In this document: positions 12,001 to 22,668 of the stretch, in pieces
Layout: every line of letters starts with the position of its first letter
Position numbering within the stretch: the stretch's first letter is position 1
DNA from: Jacaranda mimosifolia
Lineage: Eukaryota > Streptophyta > Magnoliopsida > Lamiales > Bignoniaceae
DNA: 64,000 nucleotides
Assembly (NCBI GenBank): GCA_018894105.1
Contig: CM032122.1
Location: 37,789,404 to 37,853,403 of the forward strand
Reading direction: 5' to 3'
The notes under the pieces: generated by a model
Database searches by the model: none
Seen by the model: only the letters and a program-made list of their open reading frames with translations
Told to the model about the DNA's origin: nothing
Position numbers and translations under genes: made by a program

Positions 12001-15000
12001 TCCTACACATGATCAAAAACAGAAAAGTCTTAAACTTTGTTCACATTTGCATTAAAAAGCAGAAGAAATTTTTTTTGGTAACTTACGCCATGAAAGAGCG
12101 ACGAGCGGGTTTTCTCTGAGGCTTCTCTGGGACCTCACTGATCTTTTGCATGGAGGTTCTTGTGCCAGCATGCGAGTGGCGCCGAGGAGGAGCCGTGTTT
12201 TCGGAGCTACGCCGCGTTTGGCCGTCGAAGATTTCATGGTCACCGGATTTTCTGAGAAAGGGACGATTGGTTGATTCGCTGAGCGCCCTTGGGCGGGGTT
12301 TCTTCACTGCCTCCAATAGCTCTGTTACTGAACTTGACGCCATCTCCTTCTGTCGGGCTATTTGAAAAAATAAAAAGAAAAAAAGAAAAAGAAATTAAAA
12401 TTCATGGAATTTAATCAAAATTTGTATTATCAAAAAAAATACTTTCTTCGTCCCAAATTATGATTTCATTGCTTTATCTAGAAGCTTAACTATTTTTAAA
12501 GGGAATATAAATAATTCAATTATTTTTAATATAATTAAATAATATTAATTAATATATATAGTATAGAGATTTCAAGATTTAGGCAAAGTTATATTAAAAA
12601 ATTAAATAGTTTCAGAAGCATTAAAAAATAAAATTAGCTATTAGAGGCATTAAAAATATATAGCGTTATAGTGATAATTTTGTGTATAAATGTAACTAAA
12701 AGTATCGATATCACTAGTTTATCAGTGTTATGATATTAATAAAATGCAATAAAAAATTTATTAAATGATAAATATCACAAAAGAAGTATTAAATTGCATG
12801 TTAATTTAGAAAATATTTTTAAACAGTATACTAACAGACGAAAAAAAATACACGCAGTGGCATGTTAAAATTCTTATTTACATATCATGCTAACATGCCA
12901 TGAAATATGCAGTAAATAACATAATTTCTTTTTTAAATGAAAGAAAATGAAAATTCTACAAAGTTTGAGATACACTAGTCTACGTAAACGCGTATATCAA
13001 ATCACCATTTATACAAAAAATGGGGATATTAGTCCACTAATAATCCAGTAATATTCGTAAAGCCAAAATGTTTACTATTTAAATCGTTAGATTTTTTATT
13101 ATTTTAAATAAATATAAAATTTTATATAAGTGGGGCAAAGCCGAAAAGGTAGGTGGATTACCATCATAACGGATCAAAGATTCGGGGAGTCCGTTGGGCC
13201 GGGTCATTTTCTCCTTGGTTCCTTCTGTATGCTTGCTCACTTCCACTTGCATTCTGCACCATACTCGCCAATCATGAACATTTTAATCACTCCAAATTGT
13301 TGGAACAAATAGTTTTCATTAATTCAAACAAATGTGAATTGAAATGTGTCTGAACTTAGTTACTTTTATCTTATAAGCATAAATTTTACCCTATTTTTGG
13401 ATTTAAATTTTTAATTATTGAAATAATAGTTGTATTTGAAATATTATTGAAGAGAATTTGTCAGAATCACTTAACGAGGAATTTATCCTACAAAAAATAA
13501 TAGAACTCCTTTAAGCTGCTAAATACATTTTAAAGGGTACTTTCCTAAAACCAACATTGGGGGGAAGGGGCAATTGAAATTGCAAAATAAATGGTTACTT
13601 TTTGCACATATGTAACATCTATGGAATATAATCCCATTTCTTCTTTTCTTTCTATCATTAGATGTGATGACATTAAGATGGTATCGAACTGATCTTATAA
13701 GCTCTTTAGATCACTTGAAATTATATTTGAAAGCTTAGAAAAGTATTAATTGTATGATAGAATTTTCTGGATAAGTTTATTGACTCTATAAAAAGAAGTT
13801 GAAAGACATTCATCTTAATTTTTATAATTTTAATAAATTTATTTACTCAAAATAACAAAATTGTCATCATTAATATGTCATAGACTATAGAAGCTTATTC
13901 TAGCAAAATATTGTAAGAGTTTATATCATTGTTGGAAAATGGGTTGTCCATACGAGCTGATCCGACCTATTTATTGATCCATTTCAACAAGTGGACAAGT
14001 GGGAGGTTGGAGGGAGTTGTAACTCCTTCCCAACTCCCACATAACTCCCAATTAAACTCTAGAAGGTTACGGAGATAAATATAATCATATCATTGAATAT
14101 AATTGTATAAAATGTAGAATTTTAGAGGAAGAATTCTATGTGATGAGGGTTTTCTAATCCTAATAGGAATACACTACACTATATATAGAATATTAGAACA
14201 TCGCAATTAAGTTGTGAAAACGAAATTGCTTTGAATACAAAGTAATTTCAAATCAAGGAACAGATGAAATCAACAAGAAAACTTCAATGAGACAGCTTTA
14301 AAGATCCGTAAATTCGAAATAAACATTTTTAGTTAAATTTTGTATTTATATCTTCCTTCAATTTGTATAATAAAATTAACAAGTTATAAGCTCGGAGCTC
14401 ATAAAATATTTGAAACAAATTTAATCAAACTCCATTAAAATTGCAGAATATATGATTTGAGCACTATAAATTAGCGATCCTACTCAAAACTATCATAGAT
14501 ACATTTATCTTCATAATGTGTGGTCGAAATCAATTCACTAACTAAATCTAACAATTTCTTAGAAGAAAAGTCGTACAAAAACAGTATCCCAAATGAACCC
14601 ACGTTTCCATTGGCCCCACTTGACCATAAACAAAGGAACAAGATGCAGTTGAATTTAATATTTGTCTGATCAATTATTCATACATCAAAATCCAGGACCT
14701 ATTCATTTTGTAATTCGGGCCTTGTGCTAAAATGGTCCATATATTCCATTTTAATCACGCAATATTTTAATTAAATATAGAAATTGCAAAGTTAAATAGT
14801 TTGTAGCGTAATGTTATTAGTCTCACTTATTTTGTGGAAGGTCAGGAGTTCGAATCCGAATAGACTTTTTATGGGCGAAAAAATGTATAGTTATACTTTA
14901 ATTTAATTAATTTAGTTTCAATCATAAGATAATATTATCTTATTGAAATAATAAATTCGTTATTATAAATTTTATATAGATATAAATTGCGAAGGAGAAA

Positions 15001-16671
15001 GACATGCCAATTGGGCCCAAAATCAGGAATAATTTTTTGGATAAGAAGGGGTGGTGCATATTCCCCGCTCCATTTAATATGACATGACATGTGCATGTTC
15101 TGATGGACCATGCAGCTTAATAGTTGAGATGAACCATTCATAAACGTAATTAAATTTGACATTCAAATATGATTTTCTATATTTTCAAATGAATAATCAA
15201 GCTCCCTTTTAAATCTAATTTTTTTTGCTATATATATATGTACCGATATACGTAAGAAATTAAATATGTTCAAAATCTTAACATTAAATTTTATGTGTGA
15301 AAAATATGCTATTAGATGAAAGAGTAGAAACTTATGCTATCAGATCAAAGGTCACTTTACTCTTAAATGTCTAAATTAATTTAGTGCAGTCACTTTTTTT
15401 TAAGGTAAATTGGCCGACCAACACATAATTTTACTACTTTTTACCTTCTATTAACCATTAGCAAGCAAACTCCCTCATAAGAAATAGAGAACTAAAAAAA
15501 AATTAAAAGTATTGAAATGCGTTGAAAGGAAATGACAAGTTTACCCGATATATTTGAGGACTTTTCCAGTTTCATCCTTGATGGGTGCAATTGTAAGGAG
15601 ATTCCAAAAGGGGGTGCCATCCTTCTTGTAGTTGAGCAACCTCCCGCAATAACTCGAACCCGCTTCTAATGCCTCCCTGATCTTTGCCACGTCCTCTGGA
15701 TCTGTGTCCTTACCCTGTAAAAACCGGCTGCACGCACAACCCAAAATGTCATAAATACCACTCCCCACATATTATTATGGCTTTATTTAATACTGTAATA
15801 AAACTAAAACATAGAGTTTTAATTGTAGGTGATAATTGTACCTGTTTCTCCCTATGACCTCTTTGGAAGTGTAGCCAGTCATCTTGAAAAATCCAGCGCT
15901 TGCATACATAATGGGATAATCAGGTTTACTTGCATCTGATACAACAAATGTTTGTTGGAATGTTGATAATGCGTCCCTCAAATCCTCTGATACTCTTGGA
16001 AAACCCCTCTCTTTCCCTGGAATTATGTTCAACTTGTATCATATTTTTGATCTTACATACATATATACGGAATTATTCATTTTCTTACCTGTTCCATCAT
16101 CAGACAAATCGCCGGAGCTCCGGATAGAGTTGCCGGAATCCCTCCTGGAATTCCCTGTTTTGTTTAGCTCATCCCCGGAAGTCCTCACTTTCACCCCTTG
16201 CGGTTTACCTGTCTCTTCATCAGTCTTGAGAACCAGGCCCCACTCAGCAGCCCTTTGGGCGGCGGTTCCAACTTCACCCTGCGGCGGAGACCTTGCCACC
16301 GGCGACTTCTGGGCTTCACGTTCGCTGAATATCTCAGCTATAGTCTTGGAAGTCGCCGGTAGAGGAAGTGGTGATGATGATACCGCCGGAGGAGTTGACT
16401 CTTTGAGGGCCATCCATGAGGTGATACTGTCAACATTTGTTCTTCCAGACTTGGACGAGAGCTTCGGTTCTGATTCTTGTTCGGGATTACTGGGCCAGCT
16501 CTTCCAGCTGGAAGTCTGTGATCCGAACGCGGGATTTGCAGGCCTGGAAGCAGCGGCGGAAGAAGAATAGGTGGTTGGATTGAACACTTCGAGCGAGCCT
16601 CGGGTGTCCCTGGTCAGAGGTGGTATCATGGATCCTGGCTTGTTGCGTGAATTCTGATCACTCGTATCCAT
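6032..16671 (-). CDS. PHOT1: Phototropin 1, blue-light receptor Ser/Thr kinase (23 coding exons)
   Basis: Exons in transcript order: 16089-16671, 15842-16016, 15545-15727, 13162-13253, 12087-12357, 11768-12002, 11585-11655, 11081-11187, 10784-10833, 10566-10670, 10267-10326, 10067-10156, 9416-9492, 9189-9273, 8908-8988, 8525-8628, 7747-7796, 7460-7566, 7245-7367, 6999-7050, 6778-6890, 6306-6446, 6032-6121. They total 3045 nt (1014 aa) in frame, with GT-AG at each junction. Order: N-terminus with the PHOT1-type [13 protein letters not shown] block; LOV1 (about 195-310); linker; LOV2 (about 490-610, Cys536); AGC-VIII kinase (about 685-985) with GSGDTGS loop, Lys716, Asp812, DFD 830-832, and the activation-loop Ser871/Ser873 block [14 protein letters not shown]-terminal LQKNVF. 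The N-terminus and LOV spacing favour PHOT1 over PHOT2. It acts at the plasma membrane in phototropism, chloroplast movement and stomatal opening. Oddity: the LOV1 adduct Cys is Ser253. The start ATG follows a UTR-intron acceptor by 2 nt. Confidence 0.95.
10784..11829 (-). other. PHOT1: LOV2 domain of PHOT1, adduct Cys536 present
   Basis: The domain is spread over four exons (parts of 11768-12002 and 10784-10833, and all of 11585-11655 and 11081-11187). It reads [14 protein letters not shown], then [14 protein letters not shown]...[16 protein letters not shown], then [22 protein letters not shown]. The GRNCRFLQ motif is complete, with the intron falling inside the following Arg codon. This is the LOV domain known to control the phototropin kinase, and its Ja-helix region follows in exon 10566-10670. 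Confidence 0.93.
11427..11456. repeat. Alternating CA/GT palindrome in a PHOT1 intron
   Basis: CCCACACACACACGCGTGTG followed by TGCGTGTGTGGGG forms an almost perfect inverted repeat of alternating purine/pyrimidine, centred near 11440, in the intron between the two LOV2 exons. Such sequence can adopt cruciform or Z-DNA. It may simply be a CA microsatellite joined to its complement. Confidence 0.7.
13930..14553 (+). mobile_element. Copia-like solo LTR inside PHOT1 intron 3
   Basis: The segment starts TGTTGGAAAATGGG and ends ATCTAACA, giving inverted ends TGTTGGA/TGTTAGA. It contains an internal TATA-like CTATATATAGAA at about 14176. No coding part accompanies it, so it looks like a solo LTR. 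Flanking pentamers ATCAT and ATTTC match only partly, so the target duplication is degraded. It sits in the 2.3-kb intron between coding exons 13162-13253 and 15545-15727. Confidence 0.6.
14795..14890 (+). mobile_element. tRNA-derived SINE remnant in PHOT1 intron 3
   Basis: A-box-like TGTAGCGTAATG and a good B box, GGAGTTCGAATCC, are spaced as in plant tRNA-derived SINEs, with an A/T-rich tail. No clear target duplication was found. Its orientation is antisense to PHOT1. Confidence 0.45.
15545..16016 (-). other. PHOT1: LOV1 domain core of PHOT1, adduct Cys replaced by Ser253
   Basis: Two exons encode LOV1. The first ends ...GGG AGA AAC AG at 15842, followed by GTACAA; the second begins C CGG TTT TTA CAG at 15727, after ...GTGCAG. 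Joined, they read GRN-S-RFLQG, whereas the family motif is GRNCRFLQ. Surrounding FMN-pocket blocks ([52 protein letters not shown]) look intact. An in-frame upstream acceptor (exon from 15760) would add 11 codons containing two Cys, but would break the motif spacing. Confidence 0.85.
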
Positions 16672-16673
16672 AT

Positions 16674-17247
16674 CTGCATGAAACATTAAATTGATATATT
16701 CAACATTGGATCAATATAAATAGTTGGATGAATTGACTGATGAAAGTGAATTCTGGTTCAGAATGGCTGTGTTTTGGGGGGGTTTCCTTCAGATTTTTCT
16801 CTTCCGGGATAATTGAAAAGGGCTAGACTTAGGAAGGTTGAGGCTGATGTACTTGTCACAGCATGCTCACATGTGACATACACAACATAAGGAAGAAAGT
16901 TATGGTTTAAAAGAAACCTTAGGCAAAAGTTGAGGGGCACAAGTGGGATTTGAGATTTTTCAAGTGGACAAACTTGTGTCTGTACTTGTGATCTTCACTT
17001 CAACAGAACTCTCAGGACCTCACATTTTTCCAGGGCAGTTTGGTCAAGATATTAATGGCATTTGGTGGATGCTTATCAGAATCAACACCAGCAAGTAGCA
17101 ACAGCAGTTTTAGGTAGTTCTCATGGATTGAAGATGTTTTGCTTTCAATGATAGTGACCTGGATAGAGAACCTTTCACAGGGCAAATTAGCGCAAAACGG
17201 AAATATATGAAGATGCAATAACAGGGCAAGAAGTCCCACTAAATTAC
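16674..17247 (-). other. PHOT1: 5' UTR intron of PHOT1
   Basis: A donor (TTTAAG|GTAATTTA, last exon base 17248) and an acceptor (TTTCATGCAG|AT, next base 16673) flank this segment. The start ATG follows only two bases after the acceptor. The upstream leader exon would run from about 17335 to 17248. Transcript data are needed to prove it, but the sites and the distance to the TATA box fit. Confidence 0.6.
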
Positions 17248-17360
17248 CTTAAATCAGGTGTAAGAAATTGCTCAAGATGATCAAACTCCTTGCCTGCCTA
17301 GCTAGCTAGAAAAGAGACACAGATATTCCTGTCTGAGAAAAATGCTGATTGTCCAACAAC

Positions 17361-17370
17361 GTATTTATAA
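17361..17370 (-). promoter_or_regulatory. PHOT1: Probable TATA box of PHOT1
   Basis: On the minus strand TTATAAATAC lies about 113 bp upstream of the leader-exon donor at 17248. Transcription would then start near 17335, giving a short leader exon. Confidence 0.5.
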
Positions 17371-17499
17371 GTACTAGAAGAAACAGTGGGATTTTAGCCT
17401 GGAAAATCTTAGATGCGGAAGTGGTGAAAAAGGGGGTCAGAAACAAGAGAGGGGAATAATTGTCGAAAAGGCCTGGGATCCCATGCCTGTCCACCTATA

Positions 17500-19101
17500 A
17501 TTCACATGCCTGAGACACCGATCCCTATGCCTATAAAACTTCTAAAAATCCCATCAATACAATACACAGAATTATCCTGTACTTTTTATGCCTTGATCTG
17601 CCTTTTCTTGCTAAGTTTTGCTGTTGTGTATAAAAAATCTTCTCACCTTTTGATTTAAGACAAAATATTTACAGTCTGGAATATCGGGTTGGCGACAAAA
17701 GACATTGCCTACAATAGAAGTGGAGGAGTAATGGGAGTTGTATCTGCAGTTGCCCCACTTAACGTTTCTTGATAATTTGGATCGCTGGGGTACAACAACA
17801 TGTTAGTAGTATATCAGCTTTTTCCTCATTACCCTTTTTTAGTGAATAATTGTGGGAGATCATGTTGGGAATGTATATGTTGCCTGAATTTCAACATCCA
17901 AAGCTGAACAAGAGCCCCGAAGGAGGACCCGAGGAGCTGCTTTTGGAATTAATTATATCGCAGTCACCATTGAAAAATAAGATATTTGAGAGTATGTAAA
18001 ATGTTCACAAAAGTTTGGTAAAAATCTTAAGGTTGAAATTTATGAACTATTAAAATGTTATAAATGTGTTAAAATTAAATAAAGAGATCTGAACTTATTT
18101 TTAGGACCTTACTTATAACTCAATTTCAATAAGGTTAACAAAATAAGAGGTCAAATTATTATATTTTTATTCAGACGAATACTCATACATTTAAAATTTG
18201 TAAGGATCCGATTTCGAATCTCATACATATACGTATAAAGGAAAATGTCACTCAATCAATTAATCAGCGACAGTCGAATTAACTTGGAAATTAGTCTATC
18301 AATTTTGACAATAATTTCAATCTAACTTGTACATTTAAATTTTGAAGTTATGATTATCCTAATTCTTTTTCTAAATAAGGTCGTTTCAAGGTTTCTGTTT
18401 ATATTCTCCTAATATAATCAATAGTATGTGTGTTCTTTGCACTAAAACTACTTAAGGTCAGTTAAATGAAATCAAACTAACAAAAGGGGTGTGATGGGGG
18501 ATGGAGGTTGTTTGGTTCAGCTTCTAAGATTTTTAAAGTATCACTAAAAAAAGAGATGAATTAATTTATCCCCAGATAGGAATGATTATCCCTGCCCAAT
18601 TTGTCTATATCCATCCCTGAATTCGTCGGGTACTGTTAATTTCCTCGCCATTCTTGTAACTGTCACATGTAATTCAAGCAGGTAGACTCTAAAACAAAAA
18701 CACTATAATCGTATAAGCTCCTTAAAAATATAAAAATGCTTTAATTTATTTATTTTTTTTAAATTAGAAACTCTTTAGTTTGATCTTGTAAATTACAAAA
18801 TTGCATTTCTTTTAATATTATCAGCTATCCAAATGAACTTAATTTTGAAACACGTTCAAGCATTTTAAACTCCAAAAATTATAAATAAGATCTAAAAAGT
18901 CCACAATTTGTTTTAAATCGATTTAACCAAACATTCATTATGTGTATCATCCAATATACTGCATATTCCTTTTCTTTAATTTCATAAATAGCATTATTAT
19001 TGCCAAGGGAAATCGTGATAGGCATAACAATATAGCTAGATGATTGGAAATAATATGAAATGGATGGTCCAACAATAAGGTAAATCAATATCGGGAATGA
19101 A
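17500..19101. other. Intergenic DNA upstream of PHOT1
   Basis: No gene or complete transposon recognised. AT content rises away from PHOT1. A possible SINE B-box relic (GATTTCGAATCTC) is near 18210, without other support. Confidence 0.5.
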
Positions 19102-19171
19102 TGGCTCCGATACCATGTTAAACAATGGACATTGGACTTAATTCAACCCAACAAGGGTGGCTCCAATATTA
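19102..19171 (-). mobile_element. Extra TRIM LTR end plus primer-binding-site fragment
   Basis: On the minus strand it repeats the end of the adjacent TRIM LTR (GTCCAATGTCCATTGTTTAACA) followed by TGGTATCGGAGCC, a tRNA-Met primer-binding site with one change. It abuts the complete TRIM at 19172, so part of an LTR and binding site is tandemly repeated. Confidence 0.6.
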
Positions 19172-19526
19172 TGTTAAAAAATGGACATTGGGCCTAACTC
19201 AACCCAGAAAGTTAGCTCAAGAAGTAAAGATCGCCCAAAACTATATATAGACTATAGAGACCATTATTTATTTCTTTCACCGATATGGGACACTAACACA
19301 CCCCATGCATGCTTAGGAATGAACATTTGAAGCATGGAATAACATGAAGTGGGTGGCCCAACAATACTGGTTTACCTAATATTAGGAATTGGTGGCTCTG
19401 ATACCATATTAAAGAATGAACTTTAAACCTAACTAAATCTCAAAAACTAGTTCAAGAAGTGAAAATTGCCCAAGATCAAATAAAAAAATCATAATTTATT
19501 TATTTTACTGATATAGGACACTAACA
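19172..19526 (-). mobile_element. TRIM (terminal-repeat retrotransposon in miniature)
   Basis: Two direct LTRs of about 120-127 bp (19407-19526 and 19172-19298 on the minus strand) both begin TGTTAGTGTCC and share GATCTT...CTTGAACTA-type blocks. Between them is an internal part of only about 108 bp. It starts with a perfect primer-binding site for initiator tRNA-Met (TGGTATCAGAGCC, 19394-19406) and ends with ATGCATGGGGTG as a polypurine-like tract. There is no coding capacity, as expected for a TRIM, which depends on other elements for proteins. Confidence 0.75.
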
Positions 19527-20141
19527 ATGACGTGTGCAAAGTGGAGTTTGGAAACGCCCATATCTCGCCTCCCTAAAAGAATATTATTTTGTTCAATATT
19601 TTATCGTAAGTATCCCACTTTTCATCCCAAAGTTATGGATTGAGTATCTTTTGGTACTGATTTGTTTTCGGACAAAAATTCTTTCTAGTTAAAATGTCGA
19701 TTCATGAACTCTTATGTTTCCTAAAGGCACAAAATAGGTTTAGGGTCAATGGGATTTGTTCGACGAATAATTAGAAGGTAAAATATATTATAAAAAAAAT
19801 GTGAAATGCCATTAATTACTGATAAATGTCCAAAGATTGAGTTATTATGGAGGATTACCACTAAGCAAGCAATATATTGCTGAATTGGTTAATTCCAGGT
19901 GTCTAAACCTATCTAACAAGGATGTTTGCGTTTTGGGTAGATGCAAATTTCGTCGAGTTCAGCCGACTAGAAAACAAAATCTTATTTTATGATATTTCAA
20001 AAAAAAAATCATAACAATACATTTTATACCATAGAACGACTATATACTACATGATTAAATCTATTCCCTTTACACGTACATATGGCTGAATAATTTTGAC
20101 CTAAAAATTCAGACAAATAAATAAAAAGTTTATACTAAATT
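19527..20141. other. Intergenic DNA, nothing recognised
   Basis: No gene, RNA or terminal-repeat structure that I can support. Confidence 0.5.
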
Positions 20142-20151
20142 ACTAATAGTA

Positions 20152-20834
20152 GTATTTTCAAAACCGGATCAGTGACTGAGACCAATTCGGTTTGGTTCAA
20201 GCATAAAACTGGTGACCGGTTAGATCGGTCAAACCGGTACCGGTTCACTCATTTTTCTTTTTTTCTCTTTTTTTTTTAAAATTTAAAATTTAATTTTTTA
20301 AAAAAATGAAAAATGTAAATAAATAAAAAAAACTTATGAGTTGAAAGATGATGATTAAAGATTTTGGACATGTAATTTTTTAAAACATGAATTTATTATC
20401 TTGAAATTTAATGAAGTGGTAGTTATATGTGAATACTTATATTTAATTTGTTGTTTTATTTGATTTAATCTCTCTTAAATTATGTTGATTATTTAGCATA
20501 GAAAATTTATTTTTATTTGGAGTTGGAGTATGAAATGAACTATTACTTAAATTAATATGAAATATTATATTTTATTTATTTATAGTTGACTGATTATGAA
20601 ATAGTATTTTTTTTTCTAAAAAATGTATTTAAAAATTAAAAATAAGTAAGTTGAAATTTTTTCAAATAATATTCTTTATATATCATTGGAAGTTTTATTT
20701 TTTGTTAATATTAAAATATTATATATATTTATAAAATTAAATATAATTATTACGTCATTATGACGTTATACTGATCAACCGATTAAATCAGTAACATCGT
20801 CGGTTCTTTATTTGATCCGATTTTGAAAATATTG
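20152..20834. mobile_element. Mutator-type MITE with 10-bp TSD
   Basis: The left end is GTATTTTCAAAACCGGATCA; the right end on the other strand is CAATATTTTCAAAATCGGATCA. The same ten bases, ACTAATAGTA, flank it at 20142-20151 and 20835-20844. A 9-10 bp duplication plus these ends fits Mutator-like MITEs. The CCGGTT motif recurs near the left end. A relative in the opposite orientation is at 59050-59649, and a more diverged one may lie at 42170-42800. Confidence 0.85.
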
Positions 20835-20844
20835 ACTAATAGTA

Positions 20845-21704
20845 AAATCCGTCGTTAAAACTAGAGCTTAGTAGGGTGATGGAATTACCGAATTACCAAA
20901 AGATAGGAACCCAACGAGTGGTAGGTCCAAGCCATGTGAAATGCCTTTTCTAAGTGTCTATCTTATCTGTAGGTCACGTCAGGGACTGATCTCTCGTCTT
21001 GCCCCAATCAATATACATACAACCAAAACTCTATTTCGTCTAATCAACATTTTCAAACTTTTGGTCACTCTGCCCAATTTTTGAAATTTTGATTCTACAA
21101 TAATAGATTTTAATATAATTTCTTTTTATAGTAATCAAAAATTAGTTTTAGAGTTATTAATTTCATCGAATTATTTATAGTTGGGTATAAGCTTTAAAAG
21201 TTAAATCCGCAAAATATTGATTATTATATTTTAACAAGCCAAAAATAAAATTCTAGCTAACTTAGTTGGATCAAACGTATTCCCAAAGTAATTGCAGAAG
21301 CCGCCGTAGTTGGACCAAACCCCACCCCTTTTTATGATTTCTTGCAATTGCTCTCGCGAATATGATGCAATTGGAATTTACTTTATGAGAAAGTTGTACA
21401 TTATTATTATTTCTTTATTTATATATATATATATATTTATATATATCCAGACGTGCTGTATTTTACATTTTCTTTTTAATTCAACACAAGGCAAAAGTAA
21501 GTATATAATCGATGAAACATCATTTTATGCTAGTTATTAGTTTTTCATTAAAACGATTAATTAAATATATTGTTAATTATGAATTTAGAAATACTACCTG
21601 TCAACAACCAATTATATATTAAATATAAATATCCACAAATTTAGTGGAATTTAAATCAAAATCTTAAAGCTTTACAAAACAGTTCAAATGTTGATTTTCT
21701 CGAT
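20845..21704. other. Intergenic DNA, TA-microsatellite near 21420
   Basis: No gene supported. A TA run at about 21419-21443 is the only distinct feature. Confidence 0.5.
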
Positions 21705-21707
21705 TAA

Positions 21708-22250
21708 GGTCTCTATTTATCATGGCAAAAACCAGAAGAAGGATGGTTTAAGATTAACACTGATGCAGCAATTTTTCAGGAGAAAAATATTTCTGGTGTT
21801 GGGTGGGTTGTCCGCGATCATGAGGACAGATTTATCTATGCAGGATACAAAACCTTCAAAGGTGTTTTAGAGGCAACTATGGCAGAATATTTGGGAGTGA
21901 GAGAAGTTTTCAGTTGGATAAAGAAAAGAGGAATTCAGAAAATGATAGTAGAATCTGATTCGCAGGAGGTAGTCCGAGCAATAAACAAAAATGAAACTCT
22001 TCCTTTAATGCTTGGTCTTATTGTTGAAGATTGCAAATGGCTTAAAAAAGATATCGCTCATCTTCGAATATTGTTTATTAAACAATCAGCGATTATGGTA
22101 GCTCATGCGATTGCATGGACTACGGGTTCTCTGTCTGGTTATGGTTGTGAATCCTCCTCATTTCATTGTAACAGCTTTGAACAACAATTCTATCAGTTAG
22201 TACTAAAACTTTTTTCTTTCGAAAAAAAAAATATATCTATTTTAATTTAG
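21708..22250 (+). pseudogene. Orphan RNase H-like domain, LINE-derived relic
   Basis: An open frame runs from just after the stop at 21705-21707 to the stop ending at 22250, but has no start codon near its front. From 21723 it reads WQKPEEGWFKINTDAA, then SGVGWVVRD, EATMAEYLGVREV, VESDSQEVVRAIN and a late VAHAIAW. These are the catalytic-acid blocks of the plant RVT_3/RNase H-like domain found at the end of non-LTR reverse transcriptases and as stand-alone plant genes. No reverse transcriptase is found upstream. It could be a truncated LINE or the last exon of a decayed gene. Confidence 0.75.
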
Positions 22251-22480
22251 AAAAGTTATGGTTAAGAGAGCAAGATAGTTCCTAGAATGTAAAAGGTAAA
22301 ATAATTTTTGTATCAAAAAGATATCTATTTCGAATGAAAGTGTTACCTAATTAGATTTAAAAGATCTATAAGTGAATTAATCTTCTATAATTCATAAAAT
22401 CAAATTCTGCAACAATGATCTTCAGCGATGCAAACTTGCAACATATCATCAACGGTTACTCATTCTAATACCAAAAAATC

Positions 22481-22481
22481 T

Positions 22482-22518
<37 letters not shown>
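22481..22518. repeat. (ATA)n microsatellite
   Basis: About twelve tandem ATA/ATT-type triplets. Confidence 0.9.
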
Positions 22519-22519
<1 letters not shown>

Positions 22520-22668
22520 AAACCTGATAGGTTCACTTTATATGACTTATATACACTAGCAAGCTATTTACAGTTTGTACTGATTGATCCAGATCTCGAC
22601 GTGACTTGCCTCCTCAATTTGGGGCAAGAACCGAAAAATAGTGCATAAGAATCCTAAGTCTAAATGAG

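Noticed and set aside
12400..12575. Possible Helitron (minus strand begins A|TCTCTATACTATATATA at about 12573)
   Set aside because: No CTRR end with a hairpin was found within reach; one end alone is not enough.
16025..16570. 181-codon plus-strand open frame
   Set aside because: Antisense shadow of PHOT1 exon 1.
6032..16671. PHOT2 as the identity of the phototropin
   Set aside because: The N-terminal [12 protein letters not shown] block, the long serine-rich N-terminus and the total length fit PHOT1 better.
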